Source: Maricaulis sp048269565 (GTDB taxonomy: Bacteria > Pseudomonadota > Alphaproteobacteria > Caulobacterales > Maricaulaceae). From it: DNA of 64,000 nucleotides. Under the pieces are notes generated by a model. It was not told where the DNA came from, ran no database searches, and saw nothing but the letters and a program-made list of their open reading frames with translations. Where the stretch lies: NCBI RefSeq assembly GCF_048269565.1, contig NZ_JBLXIK010000009.1, positions 16,644 through 80,643 of the forward strand. Direction: 5' to 3'. Below are positions 1 to 8,389 of this stretch, one piece after another; position 1 is the stretch's first letter; every line of letters begins with the position of its first letter. The position numbers were made by a program, and so were the translations under genes.

Positions 1-402
1 CTGGCGCAGCTGATCGCTGAGACCCGGGAGGTGTTCGGGTTTGCCGTGGTGATGGATATGCACTCCATGCCTGAACACAGTGCGCCCGGTGTCGATTTTG
101 TCCTCGGGGACCGTTTCGGTCAGTCCTGCGATCCGCGCGTCACGATGGCAATCGAGGCGGGTTTGCGCGGGCAGGGATACGTTGCAGTTCGAAACACTCC
201 CTATGCCGGCGGCTACACCACCGAGCATTACGGCAAGCCCGCAACAGGCGTGCACGTGATCCAGATCGAGATCAATCGCGGGCTCTACCTGCACGAGCCC
301 CGTGTCACACCGACCGCCGGGTTTGAAATGTTTCGTGAAAAAATACAACGCTTTATCTACGAAACCGCCCATCATGACTGGGCCTGCCTGTCACCGTCAT
401 AA
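1..402 (+). CDS. N-formylglutamate amidohydrolase, C-terminal part (cut by window edge)
   Basis: The reading frame is open from base 1, so the start lies outside the window; about 133 residues are visible. The family hydrolyses N-formyl-L-glutamate (or formylated dipeptides) to formate and glutamate in late histidine catabolism. The visible part has the family's DMHSMP block near residue 20, a VLGDRFG block after it, and QIEINRGLYL followed by a helical C-terminus. The gene ends at a TAA. No other histidine-utilisation gene is visible on this side, so its operon probably lies to the left. The family assignment is firm; the exact substrate is inferred. Confidence 0.88.
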   Translation: MAQLIAETREVFGFAVVMDMHSMPEHSAPGVDFVLGDRFGQSCDPRVTMAIEAGLRGQGYVAVRNTPYAGGYTTEHYGKPATGVHVIQIEINRGLYLHEPRVTPTAGFEMFREKIQRFIYETAHHDWACLSPS

Positions 403-523
403 TCATGCCCACATAAGGCGAGCATCATGGTCTCGCTTCGCGCGGCACGCGCTTTGCTCTCCTCTCAGGTGAGCGTCCCACAGCGGCGCACATCAACAGG
501 CGAAGAATGGGCGGCACACGATT

Positions 524-910
524 ATGACAAGCGATATCGACCTTCACGTTGGAAAGCGTCTGCGGCGGCGGCGCCGGCTCCTGGGGCTCACCCAGCAACA
601 GCTGGCCGAATCGGTCGGCATCCGGTTTCAACAGATCCAAAAGTACGAATGCGGCGCCAACCGCGTGAGTGCCAGCCGGCTCTTCGAACTCGCAGAGTCG
701 CTCGACGTTCCGGTGCAGTATTTCTATGAGGGCCTGTCGCATCGCGACGAGATTGCCGGCGAGGGCCACCTTGCCGCCGATGTGCTCTCGCAAAAGGAAA
801 CAGTGGATCTGATCCGCGCCTATTACCGGCTCGGCGAACGCCCGCGCAAACGACTGCTCGAACTGGCGAAGTCGCTCGAGCCCGAAGAAGCGGCGAACGA
901 CGCCGCCTGA
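524..910 (+). CDS. XRE/Cro-CI family transcriptional regulator
   Basis: This is a 128-residue cytoplasmic DNA-binding protein. A Cro/CI helix-turn-helix spans about residues 9-63: GKRLRRRRRLLGLTQQQLAE, then QQIQKYECGANRVSASRL as the recognition region. The last 45 residues are helical and charged (LIRAYYRLGERPRKRLLELAKSLE), as in short alphaproteobacterial regulators of this class. The ATG at 524 gives the standard family N-terminus. A long frame on the opposite strand is its shadow. Target genes are unknown; the downstream hisN gene starts 60 bases later and may be cotranscribed. Confidence 0.85.
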   Translation: MTSDIDLHVGKRLRRRRRLLGLTQQQLAESVGIRFQQIQKYECGANRVSASRLFELAESLDVPVQYFYEGLSHRDEIAGEGHLAADVLSQKETVDLIRAYYRLGERPRKRLLELAKSLEPEEAANDAA

Positions 911-970
911 GGCGGGGCTGCAGCCGCATCCTGTCTGGTGCGGCTGGCGGCGCCATGCTAGGCGCATGGC

Positions 971-1771
971 ATGTCTGAAGAAGATACCCACCAGACCGAT
1001 CTGATTATCGCCGCCCGCATGGCTGATGCCGCGCGGGCTGCGATTGCGCCCCATTTCCGGCAGCCCCTGGCCGTTGAAAACAAGCTGCAGGCCGGCTTCG
1101 ATCCGGTGACGATCGCCGATCGCGCCTCTGAAACTGCGATGCGCGCTGTGCTGGCTGAAATGGCGCCGGAGGATGGCATTCTCGGCGAGGAATTCGCCGC
1201 GAAACCGGGTCTGAATGGCCGCCAATGGGTGCTTGATCCCATTGATGGAACCCGTGCCTTCATCGCCGGCCTGCCGAGCTGGACGGTGTTGATTGCCCTG
1301 TCCGATCACGGCTGCCCACGCATTGGCCTGATCGACCAGCCGCTGACCGAAGAGCGCTTCACCGGCTGGCCGGGCGGTGCGCGCTGGCAGCGCGGAAGCG
1401 AGACGCGAAACCTCAACACCAGCCAGACCACGGCGTTGCCGGATGCGATCCTGTCGACGACTGACCCATTCCTGTTCCAGGGAGGCGAGGCCAGTGTGTT
1501 TGAGCGGCTGCGCGCGACGGTGCAGTTATGCCGCTACGGCTATGACGCCTATGCCTATGCCATGCTGGCCATGGGCGGCGTCGATCTCGTGGTCGAGAGC
1601 GGGCTGCAGACCTATGATGTGCAGGCGATCATGCCCGTGGTCCAGGGCGCTGGCGGGGTGATGACCAACTGGTCCGGCGGTGATTGCAGTGGCGGCGGCC
1701 AGGTCATCGCCGCGGCCAATCACGCCCTACACGCTGAAGCCCTCGCTCTGCTCAAACCGGCGGCGCTCTAG
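971..1771 (+). CDS. hisN: Histidinol-phosphatase, inositol-monophosphatase family
   Basis: This 266-residue member of the Mg-dependent, Li-sensitive phosphatase superfamily has the metal-binding motifs in order: DPVTIAD at residues 44-50, GEEF at 72-75, and DPIDGTRAF at 89-97. The DPIDGT-R-AF-I-xG version is typical of HisN, which dephosphorylates histidinol phosphate in histidine biosynthesis; SuhB-type enzymes usually read DGTxNF. It lies 60 bases after the XRE regulator and its 3' end overlaps by 4 bases the convergent secreted-protein gene. HisN is the best call; another sugar or inositol phosphate cannot be excluded by sequence alone. Confidence 0.82.
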   Translation: MSEEDTHQTDLIIAARMADAARAAIAPHFRQPLAVENKLQAGFDPVTIADRASETAMRAVLAEMAPEDGILGEEFAAKPGLNGRQWVLDPIDGTRAFIAGLPSWTVLIALSDHGCPRIGLIDQPLTEERFTGWPGGARWQRGSETRNLNTSQTTALPDAILSTTDPFLFQGGEASVFERLRATVQLCRYGYDAYAYAMLAMGGVDLVVESGLQTYDVQAIMPVVQGAGGVMTNWSGGDCSGGGQVIAAANHALHAEALALLKPAAL

Positions 1772-2439
1772 CTGTCGATCAGGATGAAGGCCGGTGCGCG
1801 GCCGAGCACGACCTCGCTGACATTGCGCATATCGCGGTCATTCGGCCGGTAGATCACGCGGTCTTCCTGCACCGTGAGAGCCGTGCGTTCCTGGCCATCC
1901 TGAATCGCCCAGGCCTCTGGTGCCGGGCCATCGAAGACAAAGATCACCGTCTTGAAGGACGGCGCGAACAGTGCCGCGACGCCGCCGACGCGGCGCATGG
2001 CCTGATTGGCCTGGTCGAGTGCCGCGACGGCGTCGTGCGGATCGACCCGCATCACATCATCAAAACGCGCCTCGAAGGCCATCCGGGCCGCCATGCTGCC
2101 GGCCGGCTGGTTGATGGCTGCGACCGGTTCCGCCTCGATCAGGGCCGCGTCGGGCGGATTGAGGACGCGTCCATGCGGATCCAGCTCCAGCGTGCCGCTG
2201 ATGTCTCCCGCCGTATAGCGGATCCGGATTTCCTCGGCTGGCACGCCCTGGCTGGAGCTGATATGGTAGGCGAGAGTGAAACGGCTGCGATCCTCGGCCG
2301 GCAGGTCCAGATAGGCCTGCCAATGTGGGAATAGCCGCATCAACGGGCCGATCTCGCGCAGTTCGCCCTGGCTCGCTGCGCCGCTGGCCAGAAGGCCCGC
2401 GGACAGGATGGCCGCGAGAAGGGATCGCATCATTGTCAT
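1768..2439 (-). CDS. Secreted hypothetical protein
   Basis: This is a 223-residue protein I do not recognise. A signal peptide is clear: MTMMRS, then a hydrophobic LLAAILSAGLLASG core and a probable cleavage after AASQ near residue 24, so the mature protein should be periplasmic. The rest is soluble, with mixed strands and helices. Its start overlaps the stop of the upstream lipoprotein-methyltransferase gene in an ATGA arrangement, so the two are probably translationally coupled and act together. There is no catalytic motif I can name. Confidence 0.7.
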   Translation of the reverse strand: MTMMRSLLAAILSAGLLASGAASQGELREIGPLMRLFPHWQAYLDLPAEDRSRFTLAYHISSSQGVPAEEIRIRYTAGDISGTLELDPHGRVLNPPDAALIEAEPVAAINQPAGSMAARMAFEARFDDVMRVDPHDAVAALDQANQAMRRVGGVAALFAPSFKTVIFVFDGPAPEAWAIQDGQERTALTVQEDRVIYRPNDRDMRNVSEVVLGRAPAFILIDS

Positions 2440-3398
2440 TCTTCGCCTGGCGCGGCTGCTGCCGCGGCGTCATCGGCGACAGGCTTTCTGAACAACAGGG
2501 TCATGCGGTCGCTCTCGCCAATCGCATCATAACCGGCGCGGTCGAAATCGGCCGCCACTTCCTCGCCGCCTGATGCGGAACGGCGCACCGGTGGCAGGGT
2601 CCAGACGCCGAAGGGGTGGTCGGCGGTGTCGGCGGGATTGGCATTGATCTCGGAGGTGCCGACCAGCTCGAACCCGGCTTCCTCGGCCATGGCGATGACA
2701 TAGGCCTGTTGCACATAGCCGGTGCGGGCCTGTGGGTCCTGTTCACGGGTGGAGGGCAGGCGGTGGTCGACGACACCGAGGAGGCCGCCGGGGCGCAGCG
2801 CGGCGTAGAAATCGTCAAAGGCCCGCTCCGCATAGCCGAACATCATCCAGTTGTGGACATTGCGGAAGGTGAGCACGGCATCGGCGGAACCCGGCTCGAC
2901 GAGCGCCTGGCTGTTCTGCCCGAAATCAACAATGCGAACATTGCCGAAAATGGCGCGATCACTGACATGGTCCTCGAATGACGCGCGGGAACTGCGCCGC
3001 GAGGCGCTCTCGGCGCTCAGCGGAAAGTGTGCGGCAACATACTGGCCGTCATTGGCGGCGATCCAGGGTGCCAGAATGTCGGTATACCAGCCGCTGCCGG
3101 GCCAGATCTCGATAATGGTTCCACTCGGGTCAATGCCGAAGAATTCGAGGGTTTCTGCAGGATGCCGGTCGGCATCGCGCGCAGCATCTGCCTCACGCCA
3201 GTCACCGGCGAGGACATCGGAGAGTTCCGTGAGCCGGGGCGCCTCGGGCTGGACCACTTCGGCCGCTGCCGCTTCGGTGCCGTCAGGGGCATCAGCGCCG
3301 GTGAGCGCCGTGTCTGCCGGCGGGGCAGCCGGTTCGCTACAGGCAGTGGCGAGCATGAGCGAGGCCATGGTGGCCCCCAACAGGATATTCTGATTCAT
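2436..3398 (-). CDS. Lipoprotein-like predicted class I methyltransferase (COG4798 type)
   Basis: This 320-residue protein begins with a lipoprotein signal: a hydrophobic stretch then LATAC, with the lipid-accepting cysteine at residue 20, and a Pro/Ala/Asp-rich linker to about residue 55. The body resembles the predicted methyltransferase family COG4798: a Rossmann-like start with WPGSGWYTDI at residues 99-108, a motif near VLTFRNVHNWM, and a late GGLLGVVDHR strand. An extracytoplasmic location for a SAM-type fold is odd, because SAM is not normally available there. It is coupled by ATGA to a secreted protein. Family call good; activity unproven. Confidence 0.75.
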   Translation of the reverse strand: MNQNILLGATMASLMLATACSEPAAPPADTALTGADAPDGTEAAAAEVVQPEAPRLTELSDVLAGDWREADAARDADRHPAETLEFFGIDPSGTIIEIWPGSGWYTDILAPWIAANDGQYVAAHFPLSAESASRRSSRASFEDHVSDRAIFGNVRIVDFGQNSQALVEPGSADAVLTFRNVHNWMMFGYAERAFDDFYAALRPGGLLGVVDHRLPSTREQDPQARTGYVQQAYVIAMAEEAGFELVGTSEINANPADTADHPFGVWTLPPVRRSASGGEEVAADFDRAGYDAIGESDRMTLLFRKPVADDAAAAAAPGEE

Positions 3399-3475
3399 CG
3401 GTTCTCTCCGGCAACGGGAGGGATAGTCCTAGAGAAGGCCCGGCGGCAAGGCAATCACCCTCGCGCCCGGCGGGG

Positions 3476-3504
3476 CTTGCGGCGGCGATAATCAGTTCCC
3501 ATCT
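3476..3504 (+). promoter_or_regulatory. Candidate heat-shock sigma factor (RpoH) promoter for the hsp20 gene
   Basis: CTTG at 3476-3479 and CCCATCT at 3498-3504 match the RpoH -35 (CTTGAA) and -10 (CCCATnT) cores; counted from a CTTGCG hexamer the spacer is 16 bases. It would give a leader of about 120 bases before the Hsp20 start at 3631, leaving room for the folded leader below. Predicted from motif match only. Confidence 0.5.
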
Positions 3505-3536
3505 GAAAAATACGAGCCGCCTTCAAGGGGTTCGTG

Positions 3537-3630
3537 ATCCGGTCGCGGCCAGATGGCGCGACCCGGATTGGCTCAGCTCTGGCAAGTGGTTTGCCAGCAG
3601 GCCTTGTCGCTCAAAAGAGGATAAGTTGAG
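3537..3630 (+). promoter_or_regulatory. ROSE-type RNA thermometer in the hsp20 leader
   Basis: Three consecutive hairpins can form. Stem 1 pairs 3537-3547 with 3557-3568 (one bulged C). Stem 2 pairs CTGGCAA at 3579-3585 with TTGCCAG at 3591-3597. Stem 3 pairs CTTGTCGCTC at 3603-3612 with GAGGATAAG at 3617-3625 over an AAAA loop, with G3609 bulged out. Stem 3 buries the Shine-Dalgarno GAGGA (3617-3621), and the strand facing it reads UCGCU, matching the UYGCU box with its bulged G described for ROSE thermometers. Melting at high temperature would free the ribosome site nine bases before the ATG. Confidence 0.72.
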
Positions 3631-4107
3631 ATGAGAACAGTTGATTTTACCCCGCTCTACCGCTCCATCGTCGGTTTTGACCGGCTGGCGGACATGATGG
3701 ATTCCGCGACCAAGATCGAGTCGCAGGGCTATCCACCTTTCAACATCCAGCATGTCGATGAGAACGAGTATCTTATCGAACTCGCTGTCGCCGGCTTCGG
3801 TGAATCGGATTTGACCGTCGAGGTCCAGGAAAATGTCCTGACCATCGCCGGCAAGATCACCGAGAAGGATGAGGCTGAAACGCGACGCTTCCTGCATCGC
3901 GGCATCGCCGAGCGCGCCTTCGAGCGCCGCTTCCATCTGGCCGACCACGTCAAGGTGGCCGACGCCGAATTGCTCAATGGATTGCTGACGGTGCACCTGG
4001 TGCGCGAGATCCCTGAAGCGGCCAAGCCGCGAAAGATCACGATCAAGGATGTCTCCGGCAAGCCGAAGGCGCGCCTGATCGAATCAAGCAAGACCAAGGC
4101 GGCCTGA
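3631..4107 (+). CDS. Small heat-shock protein, Hsp20/IbpA family
   Basis: This is a 158-residue ATP-independent holdase that keeps unfolding cytosolic proteins soluble. The alpha-crystallin domain runs from about residue 32 to 130: YPPFNIQHVDENEYLIELAV opens it, a VQENVLTIAGK strand follows, then the RGIAERAFERRFHLADHV block, and LLNGLLTVHL replaces the usual A-x-x-x-NGVL motif. A short C-terminal tail carries the basic KPRKITI, whose I-x-I ending is typical of oligomerising tails. The gene stands alone, preceded by a candidate RpoH promoter and a ROSE-like leader and followed by a strong terminator, so it should be a heat-induced single-gene unit. Confidence 0.93.
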   Translation: MRTVDFTPLYRSIVGFDRLADMMDSATKIESQGYPPFNIQHVDENEYLIELAVAGFGESDLTVEVQENVLTIAGKITEKDEAETRRFLHRGIAERAFERRFHLADHVKVADAELLNGLLTVHLVREIPEAAKPRKITIKDVSGKPKARLIESSKTKAA

Positions 4108-4144
4108 TCGCCGTCGCACACGATAGCCATTACCCCTCCGAATT

Positions 4145-4176
4145 GGGCGGCGAACCCGGGTTCGCCGCCCTTTTTT
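4145..4176 (+). terminator. Rho-independent terminator after hsp20
   Basis: GGGCGGCGAACCC at 4145-4157 is followed at once by its complement at 4158-4170 and then six T residues (4171-4176). The perfect palindrome can fold with a small loop. It terminates the Hsp20 transcript; the convergent pentapeptide gene ends at 4181. Confidence 0.88.
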
Positions 4177-4180
4177 CGGA

Positions 4181-5482
4181 TCAGGCTGCCTGGATATCGA
4201 CGGCACCGTCGACCGCTTCGGCCTGGTCGAGGAAATCCCGGTCGAGCGTCGCGCCGGTAAAGCATGAGCCGCTGAAGCGGGCCTTGCGGACATTGGCGCC
4301 ATCAAGCCGTGAATAGGAAAAATCGGCGCCGGTCGCCTTCGCCTGGCGCAGGTCGACCCCGCGCAGGTCGGCATAGCGTGCCTTACTGCCTGCCAGCGAT
4401 GCCGGCAGCATACGATCTCCCTCGAGAACGAGGGGCCCGAACTGGCAGTCGCGCAGGTCGGCATTACACAGATTGGCCCCGGTCAGGTCGGCCCCGCGCA
4501 AATCGGCGCCGCGCAGGCAGGCCATGCGCAGGTCGGCGCGCTCAAGCCGGGCCCCCTGCAGCTGCGCCCCTTCGAGGTCGAGGCCATAAAGCGTCGCGCC
4601 GCGGGCGTGGAAGGCGGTCAAGGTCTTGCCGGCGAGCGAATGGAGGCCGCGCAGATCCATGCCGTCAAACAGGGAGGGCTTGCCTTCGCGGCCTTCGGTT
4701 TCGCACCACAGGACATGGGCAGCAATCTGGTCGGCGACCGGATTTTCAAGCCCGTTGGGGTCTATGCCGACCGGTTCGTTGGTCAGGGCTCCGTCGGTTT
4801 TCATACCTTCGGTCTTGGCCATTGTTGTCTTGACGCCGATCATCACGCTGTTCGTGAAATCGACGCCCGTCAGGTCAGCCCCGGACAGGTCGGCACCCTC
4901 GAGATTGGCGCCGTGGAAGGATGAGCCGCGAAGATTGGCCCGGATCATCCGGGCTCCCAGCAGGACCGCGTCGGTGAAGTCGGCGGTCTGGGCCGTCATG
5001 CCGGCCATTTTCGAACCCGACAGGTTGGCCCCGGTGAAATTGGCCTTGCCGGCATCATTCTGCTGCGCCGTATGGGTGAGGATCGCCAGGCCCTTTTCCT
5101 TGTCGACCTGGGCGATCGCGCCTTCACGCAGATCGGCCTCGGTCATGTCGGCCCCGGTGAGATTGGCGCCGCGCATGATCGCACCGCGCAGATCTGCCCG
5201 GCGCAGGCAGGCACCCTCGAGTGAGGCACGGCGCAGGTCGGCAGCGAAAAACACCGCGCTGTTGAGTGTTGCGCCGGCAAGATTGCTGCCGCGCAGGACC
5301 GCACCGCTGAAGTCCGCATCCGACAGTTCGCGGTTGGAGAGGTTGAGGTCTTCAAGAATCGAATAGGCGAAATTGGCCCGGGCGCCGCCCGAGCGTCCTG
5401 ACCACAGCCGCTCGTGCCGGTCGCAGATCTGGTCGACCTGCCCCTGGTCGAGTCGCGTGTGCTCGATTTTCTGCCCGGCCAT
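4181..5482 (-). CDS. Pentapeptide-repeat protein
   Basis: This 433-residue protein is made largely of tandem A(D/N)LxX pentapeptides, which stack as a right-handed four-sided beta-helix. One array runs from about residue 35 to 115 (LSNRELSDADFSGAVLRGSN, then ADLRRASLEGACLRRADLRG), a second covers about 145-210, and a third about 280-410, separated by linkers that contain an acidic, non-repeat stretch. The first 30 residues (LDQGQVDQICDRHERLW) are helical. There is no signal peptide, so it is probably cytosolic. Members range from gyrase-protecting DNA mimics to scaffold proteins; nothing here decides the role. Confidence 0.85.
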   Translation of the reverse strand: MAGQKIEHTRLDQGQVDQICDRHERLWSGRSGGARANFAYSILEDLNLSNRELSDADFSGAVLRGSNLAGATLNSAVFFAADLRRASLEGACLRRADLRGAIMRGANLTGADMTEADLREGAIAQVDKEKGLAILTHTAQQNDAGKANFTGANLSGSKMAGMTAQTADFTDAVLLGARMIRANLRGSSFHGANLEGADLSGADLTGVDFTNSVMIGVKTTMAKTEGMKTDGALTNEPVGIDPNGLENPVADQIAAHVLWCETEGREGKPSLFDGMDLRGLHSLAGKTLTAFHARGATLYGLDLEGAQLQGARLERADLRMACLRGADLRGADLTGANLCNADLRDCQFGPLVLEGDRMLPASLAGSKARYADLRGVDLRQAKATGADFSYSRLDGANVRKARFSGSCFTGATLDRDFLDQAEAVDGAVDIQAA

Positions 5483-5546
5483 GCGTCACCTCTGTCAGCC
5501 GCACAGGTCAGTGCGGACTCTGACGGATCAGGCTAGCGATGGAGTG

Positions 5547-6200
5547 TTAACGCCCGGTGTGAGACGGGGAGCCCGGATATTGCGCCTGGCCGGCCTCGAG
5601 CAGGCGGGCCGCCAGCGGGTGTTCCGGGGCCAGGTTGACCCGATTCATGCCAGCATCGCCGAGCCGGTCGAGATGCAGGGAAAGCTCGCTCATCGATGCC
5701 ACCGTCAGCATGGCATCATACTGCGCCGGTTCCGGGTCGAGATAGACCATTGGCTGACCGGTCCGGAGCCGGTGGAAGAAGCCGGCATAGAGCGCCGCGG
5801 CCTCGTGCGCCCGCAATCCGGTCTCGACCGCGATGCCGGCATCGCGAAGCCGGACGACGCCGCGACCGGCGACCTTCGGATGCTCGTCGAGGCAGGCAAT
5901 CACGACCGAGCCGATGCCCGCTCCGACCAGCGCATCGGCGCAGGGCGGGGTCTGGCCGTGAAAGGCGCAGGGCTCGAGTGTCACATAGGCGCGGCTGCCG
6001 CGCGACGTTTCGCCGGCCATCTCCAGGGCGCGGCGTTCGGCATGGGGCCTGCCGCCATCGGCGGTCGCACCCCAGCCGACAATGCTGTTGCCGCTGACCA
6101 GCACGCATCCCACGGCGGGATTGGGGGCGGTCCGGCCCAGTTGCGTCCGCGCCAGGGCCAGCGCGGTATCCATGAAGCGGAAATCGGCCGGACTGAACAT
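5547..6200 (-). CDS. RibD-like cytidine/deoxycytidylate-type deaminase with shortened reductase region
   Basis: This 217-residue protein matches the deaminase half of RibD, which deaminates the pyrimidine intermediate of riboflavin synthesis. The zinc motif is intact: HAE at residues 53-55 (catalytic Glu) and PC..HGQTPPC with Cys78 and Cys87. After about residue 150 the sequence enters what would be the reductase domain (GFFHRLRTGQPMV) but stops after roughly 70 residues, against some 210 in full RibD, and the NADPH-binding part is absent. It starts 3 bases after gpmA stops and shares that transcript. It may be a deaminase-only enzyme or a decayed RibD paralogue. Confidence 0.75.
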   Translation of the reverse strand: MFSPADFRFMDTALALARTQLGRTAPNPAVGCVLVSGNSIVGWGATADGGRPHAERRALEMAGETSRGSRAYVTLEPCAFHGQTPPCADALVGAGIGSVVIACLDEHPKVAGRGVVRLRDAGIAVETGLRAHEAAALYAGFFHRLRTGQPMVYLDPEPAQYDAMLTVASMSELSLHLDRLGDAGMNRVNLAPEHPLAARLLEAGQAQYPGSPSHTGR

Positions 6201-6203
6201 GGC

Positions 6204-6929
6204 TCAGGGCAGGGGCGGCAGTGACCGGGCGCGTTCGGGGTCGAGATAACGTGCGGCGACCGGCTTGAGCTCATCCTCGGAGAGGTCGATCAACAGCGGA
6301 TTGCCGGTCGGGACCTCGATGTCGATGATGTCCTGGTCATTGACCTCGAACAGGAATTTGATCAGCGCGCGCAGGCTGTTGCCGTGGGCCGCGATGATCA
6401 CGTTTTCACCGGCCGCGAGGCGCGGCGCGATCAGGCCTTCCCAGGCCGGTTCGACACGTTCGAGCGTCATCTTGAGCGATTCCGAATTGGGCAGCAGCGC
6501 CGCCGGGACGCTCTTGTAGCGCTCATCCTTCGCCGGATGCTCGGGATCGTCCTCGGCCAGGGGCGGCGGCGGCGTGTCGAAGGAGCGGCGCCAGACCTTG
6601 ACCTGGGCATCGCCATGCTTGGCGCGGGTCTCATCCTTGTCGAGACCGGCGAGGGCGCCGTAGTGGCGCTCGTTCAGCCGCCAGGATTTCTCGACCGGGA
6701 TCCAGTTGCGTCCCAGGCCTTCCAGGCACAGATTCAGCGTGCGGATCGCCCGCGTCAGGACCGAGGTGAAGGCGTGGTCAGGCTTGAATTCGGCCTCTGC
6801 CAGCAGGTCGCCGGCGCGGCGCGCCTGCGCGATGCCCTCATCGGTAAGATCAACGTCGACCCATCCGGTGAACCGGTTTTCCCGGTTCCACTCGCTCTGG
6901 CCGTGGCGGATTAGGGCGAGTTGTGGCAT
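6204..6929 (-). CDS. gpmA: 2,3-bisphosphoglycerate-dependent phosphoglycerate mutase
   Basis: This 241-residue cytosolic enzyme of glycolysis and gluconeogenesis interconverts 3- and 2-phosphoglycerate through a phosphohistidine. The phosphate-accepting motif LIRHGQSEWN is at residues 6-15 (His9), followed by NRFTGWVDVDLTDEG, ERHYGALAGLDKDE near residue 88, and the second catalytic histidine in AAHGNSLRALIKF near residue 183. Length and order match the cofactor-dependent family. It leads a two-gene unit with the RibD-like deaminase. Confidence 0.95.
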   Translation of the reverse strand: MPQLALIRHGQSEWNRENRFTGWVDVDLTDEGIAQARRAGDLLAEAEFKPDHAFTSVLTRAIRTLNLCLEGLGRNWIPVEKSWRLNERHYGALAGLDKDETRAKHGDAQVKVWRRSFDTPPPPLAEDDPEHPAKDERYKSVPAALLPNSESLKMTLERVEPAWEGLIAPRLAAGENVIIAAHGNSLRALIKFLFEVNDQDIIDIEVPTGNPLLIDLSEDELKPVAARYLDPERARSLPPLP

Positions 6930-7275
6930 CGCGATATCTCCTTGCGCATAACGGTGGCGAAGCGATAGCCCGGCGTGAGGTTGCGGGCAAGGATCGGTCG
7001 CTGTCGCGGGCGTCGCACAGACCGATTTCGATTCACTTTCCAGGCGAGTTGTGCTATCTGTTTTCGCGCAAGAGCAGAGGGGCGGATTCGCGGAACAGCT
7101 CGCAAGAGATTCCCGCGAAACCGGCCTTGGTGGCGAAAACTGGTCCGGTATTGCGCGCCCCCCTGTGGAGTGCCGGAACCGTTCTCGCCAGACCAGCCGC
7201 GCACCTCCCTTTCCGGGATGTGCGCGGTTCTGTTATGGAGGCGCATCCTATGCCCTCGCGATTCAGGAACCCGGC

Positions 7276-8244
7276 ATGATTGATTTTGACCCCGTCGCAT
7301 CCGCCCGGCGCGTGATCGCGCTTGAACGAGACGGGCTGGACGCCTTGCTCCAGTCGGTTGACGGCGCATTTTCCGCCACGATCGAACGACTGCGCCGGGT
7401 CAATGGACGCCTGATCTGTACCGGCGTCGGCAAGTCCGGCCATGTGGCGCGCAAGATCGCCGCGACCCTCGCCTCGACCGGCACGCTGGCCTATTACGTC
7501 CACCCGACCGAGGCCAGCCATGGCGATCTCGGCATGATCACGCCGGACGATGCCGTGCTCGCCCTGTCCAAGTCCGGCGAAACCCGGGAACTGGGCGACC
7601 TGATTGCCTATTGCCGCCGCTTCTCCGTACCGCTGATCGGCATGACGACCCAGGCGGAGAGCACGCTGGCCCGGGCCGCCGACTACAAACTGATCCTGCC
7701 CGATGCGCCGGAAGCCTGCGGCGAGACCAGTGCACCGACGACATCGACCACGCTGATGATGGCGCTGGGTGATGCCCTCGCCATCGCCCTGCTCGAGCAT
7801 CGTGGTTTCACCGCGGCGGACTTCAAGACCTTTCATCCGGGCGGCGCGCTCGGTGCGGCCCTCGCCACGGCGGGCGACATCATGCATCGCGGCGAGGAAA
7901 TGCCGCTGATCGCGCGGAGCGCGCCGATGAGCGATGTGCTGATCGAGATGACTGTGAAGAGTTTTGGCTGCGCCGGCATTGCCGACGAGGATGGCCGCCT
8001 GGTCGGCATCATCACCGATGGCGATCTGCGCCGGCATATGGGCGACGCGCTGGTCGAGCAGCGCGCCGATGCGATCATGACGCCGGACCCGAAAACCGGG
8101 TCCCCGGGCATGCTCGCCGCTGACGCCCTGCGCGAGATGACGGCGGGCAAGGCCAAGATCATGCAGCTCTTCATCGTCGATGCCGACAACAGGCCACAAG
8201 GCATCATCCACCTGCACGACCTGCTGCGCGCCGGCCTGAAATAG
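7276..8244 (+). CDS. kdsD: D-arabinose 5-phosphate isomerase, KpsF/GutQ family
   Basis: This 322-residue enzyme isomerises ribulose 5-phosphate to arabinose 5-phosphate, the first step towards Kdo for lipopolysaccharide or capsule. A SIS domain covers about residues 40-175, with TGVGKSG at 49-55 and SKSGET at 98-103; TFHPGGALG closes it. Two CBS domains follow (about 200-322: GIITDGDLRRHMGD, then QGIIHLHDLLRAG). I chose the ATG at 7276 because it gives the family N-terminus; the frame stays open upstream but that part is not conserved-looking. It opens the nucleotide-sugar block. Confidence 0.92.
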   Translation: MIDFDPVASARRVIALERDGLDALLQSVDGAFSATIERLRRVNGRLICTGVGKSGHVARKIAATLASTGTLAYYVHPTEASHGDLGMITPDDAVLALSKSGETRELGDLIAYCRRFSVPLIGMTTQAESTLARAADYKLILPDAPEACGETSAPTTSTTLMMALGDALAIALLEHRGFTAADFKTFHPGGALGAALATAGDIMHRGEEMPLIARSAPMSDVLIEMTVKSFGCAGIADEDGRLVGIITDGDLRRHMGDALVEQRADAIMTPDPKTGSPGMLAADALREMTAGKAKIMQLFIVDADNRPQGIIHLHDLLRAGLK

Positions 8245-8389
8245 ACATCGTTGACGGTTGAGGACGCGCCCGGTTCTGGCATTGATTCCGATGGGCGCAG
8301 GAGGTGGTGCCCGATATGGTTGTATTGGCCGGGGCGCAGGGGACTGTATTGCCCTCCGACGGGCGACCGCAATTGGCGCGATTGTTAAG

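Noticed and set aside
425..1309. Long minus-strand frame across the XRE and hisN genes
   Set aside because: Composition is typical of an antisense shadow in GC-rich DNA; both plus-strand genes have clear family motifs.
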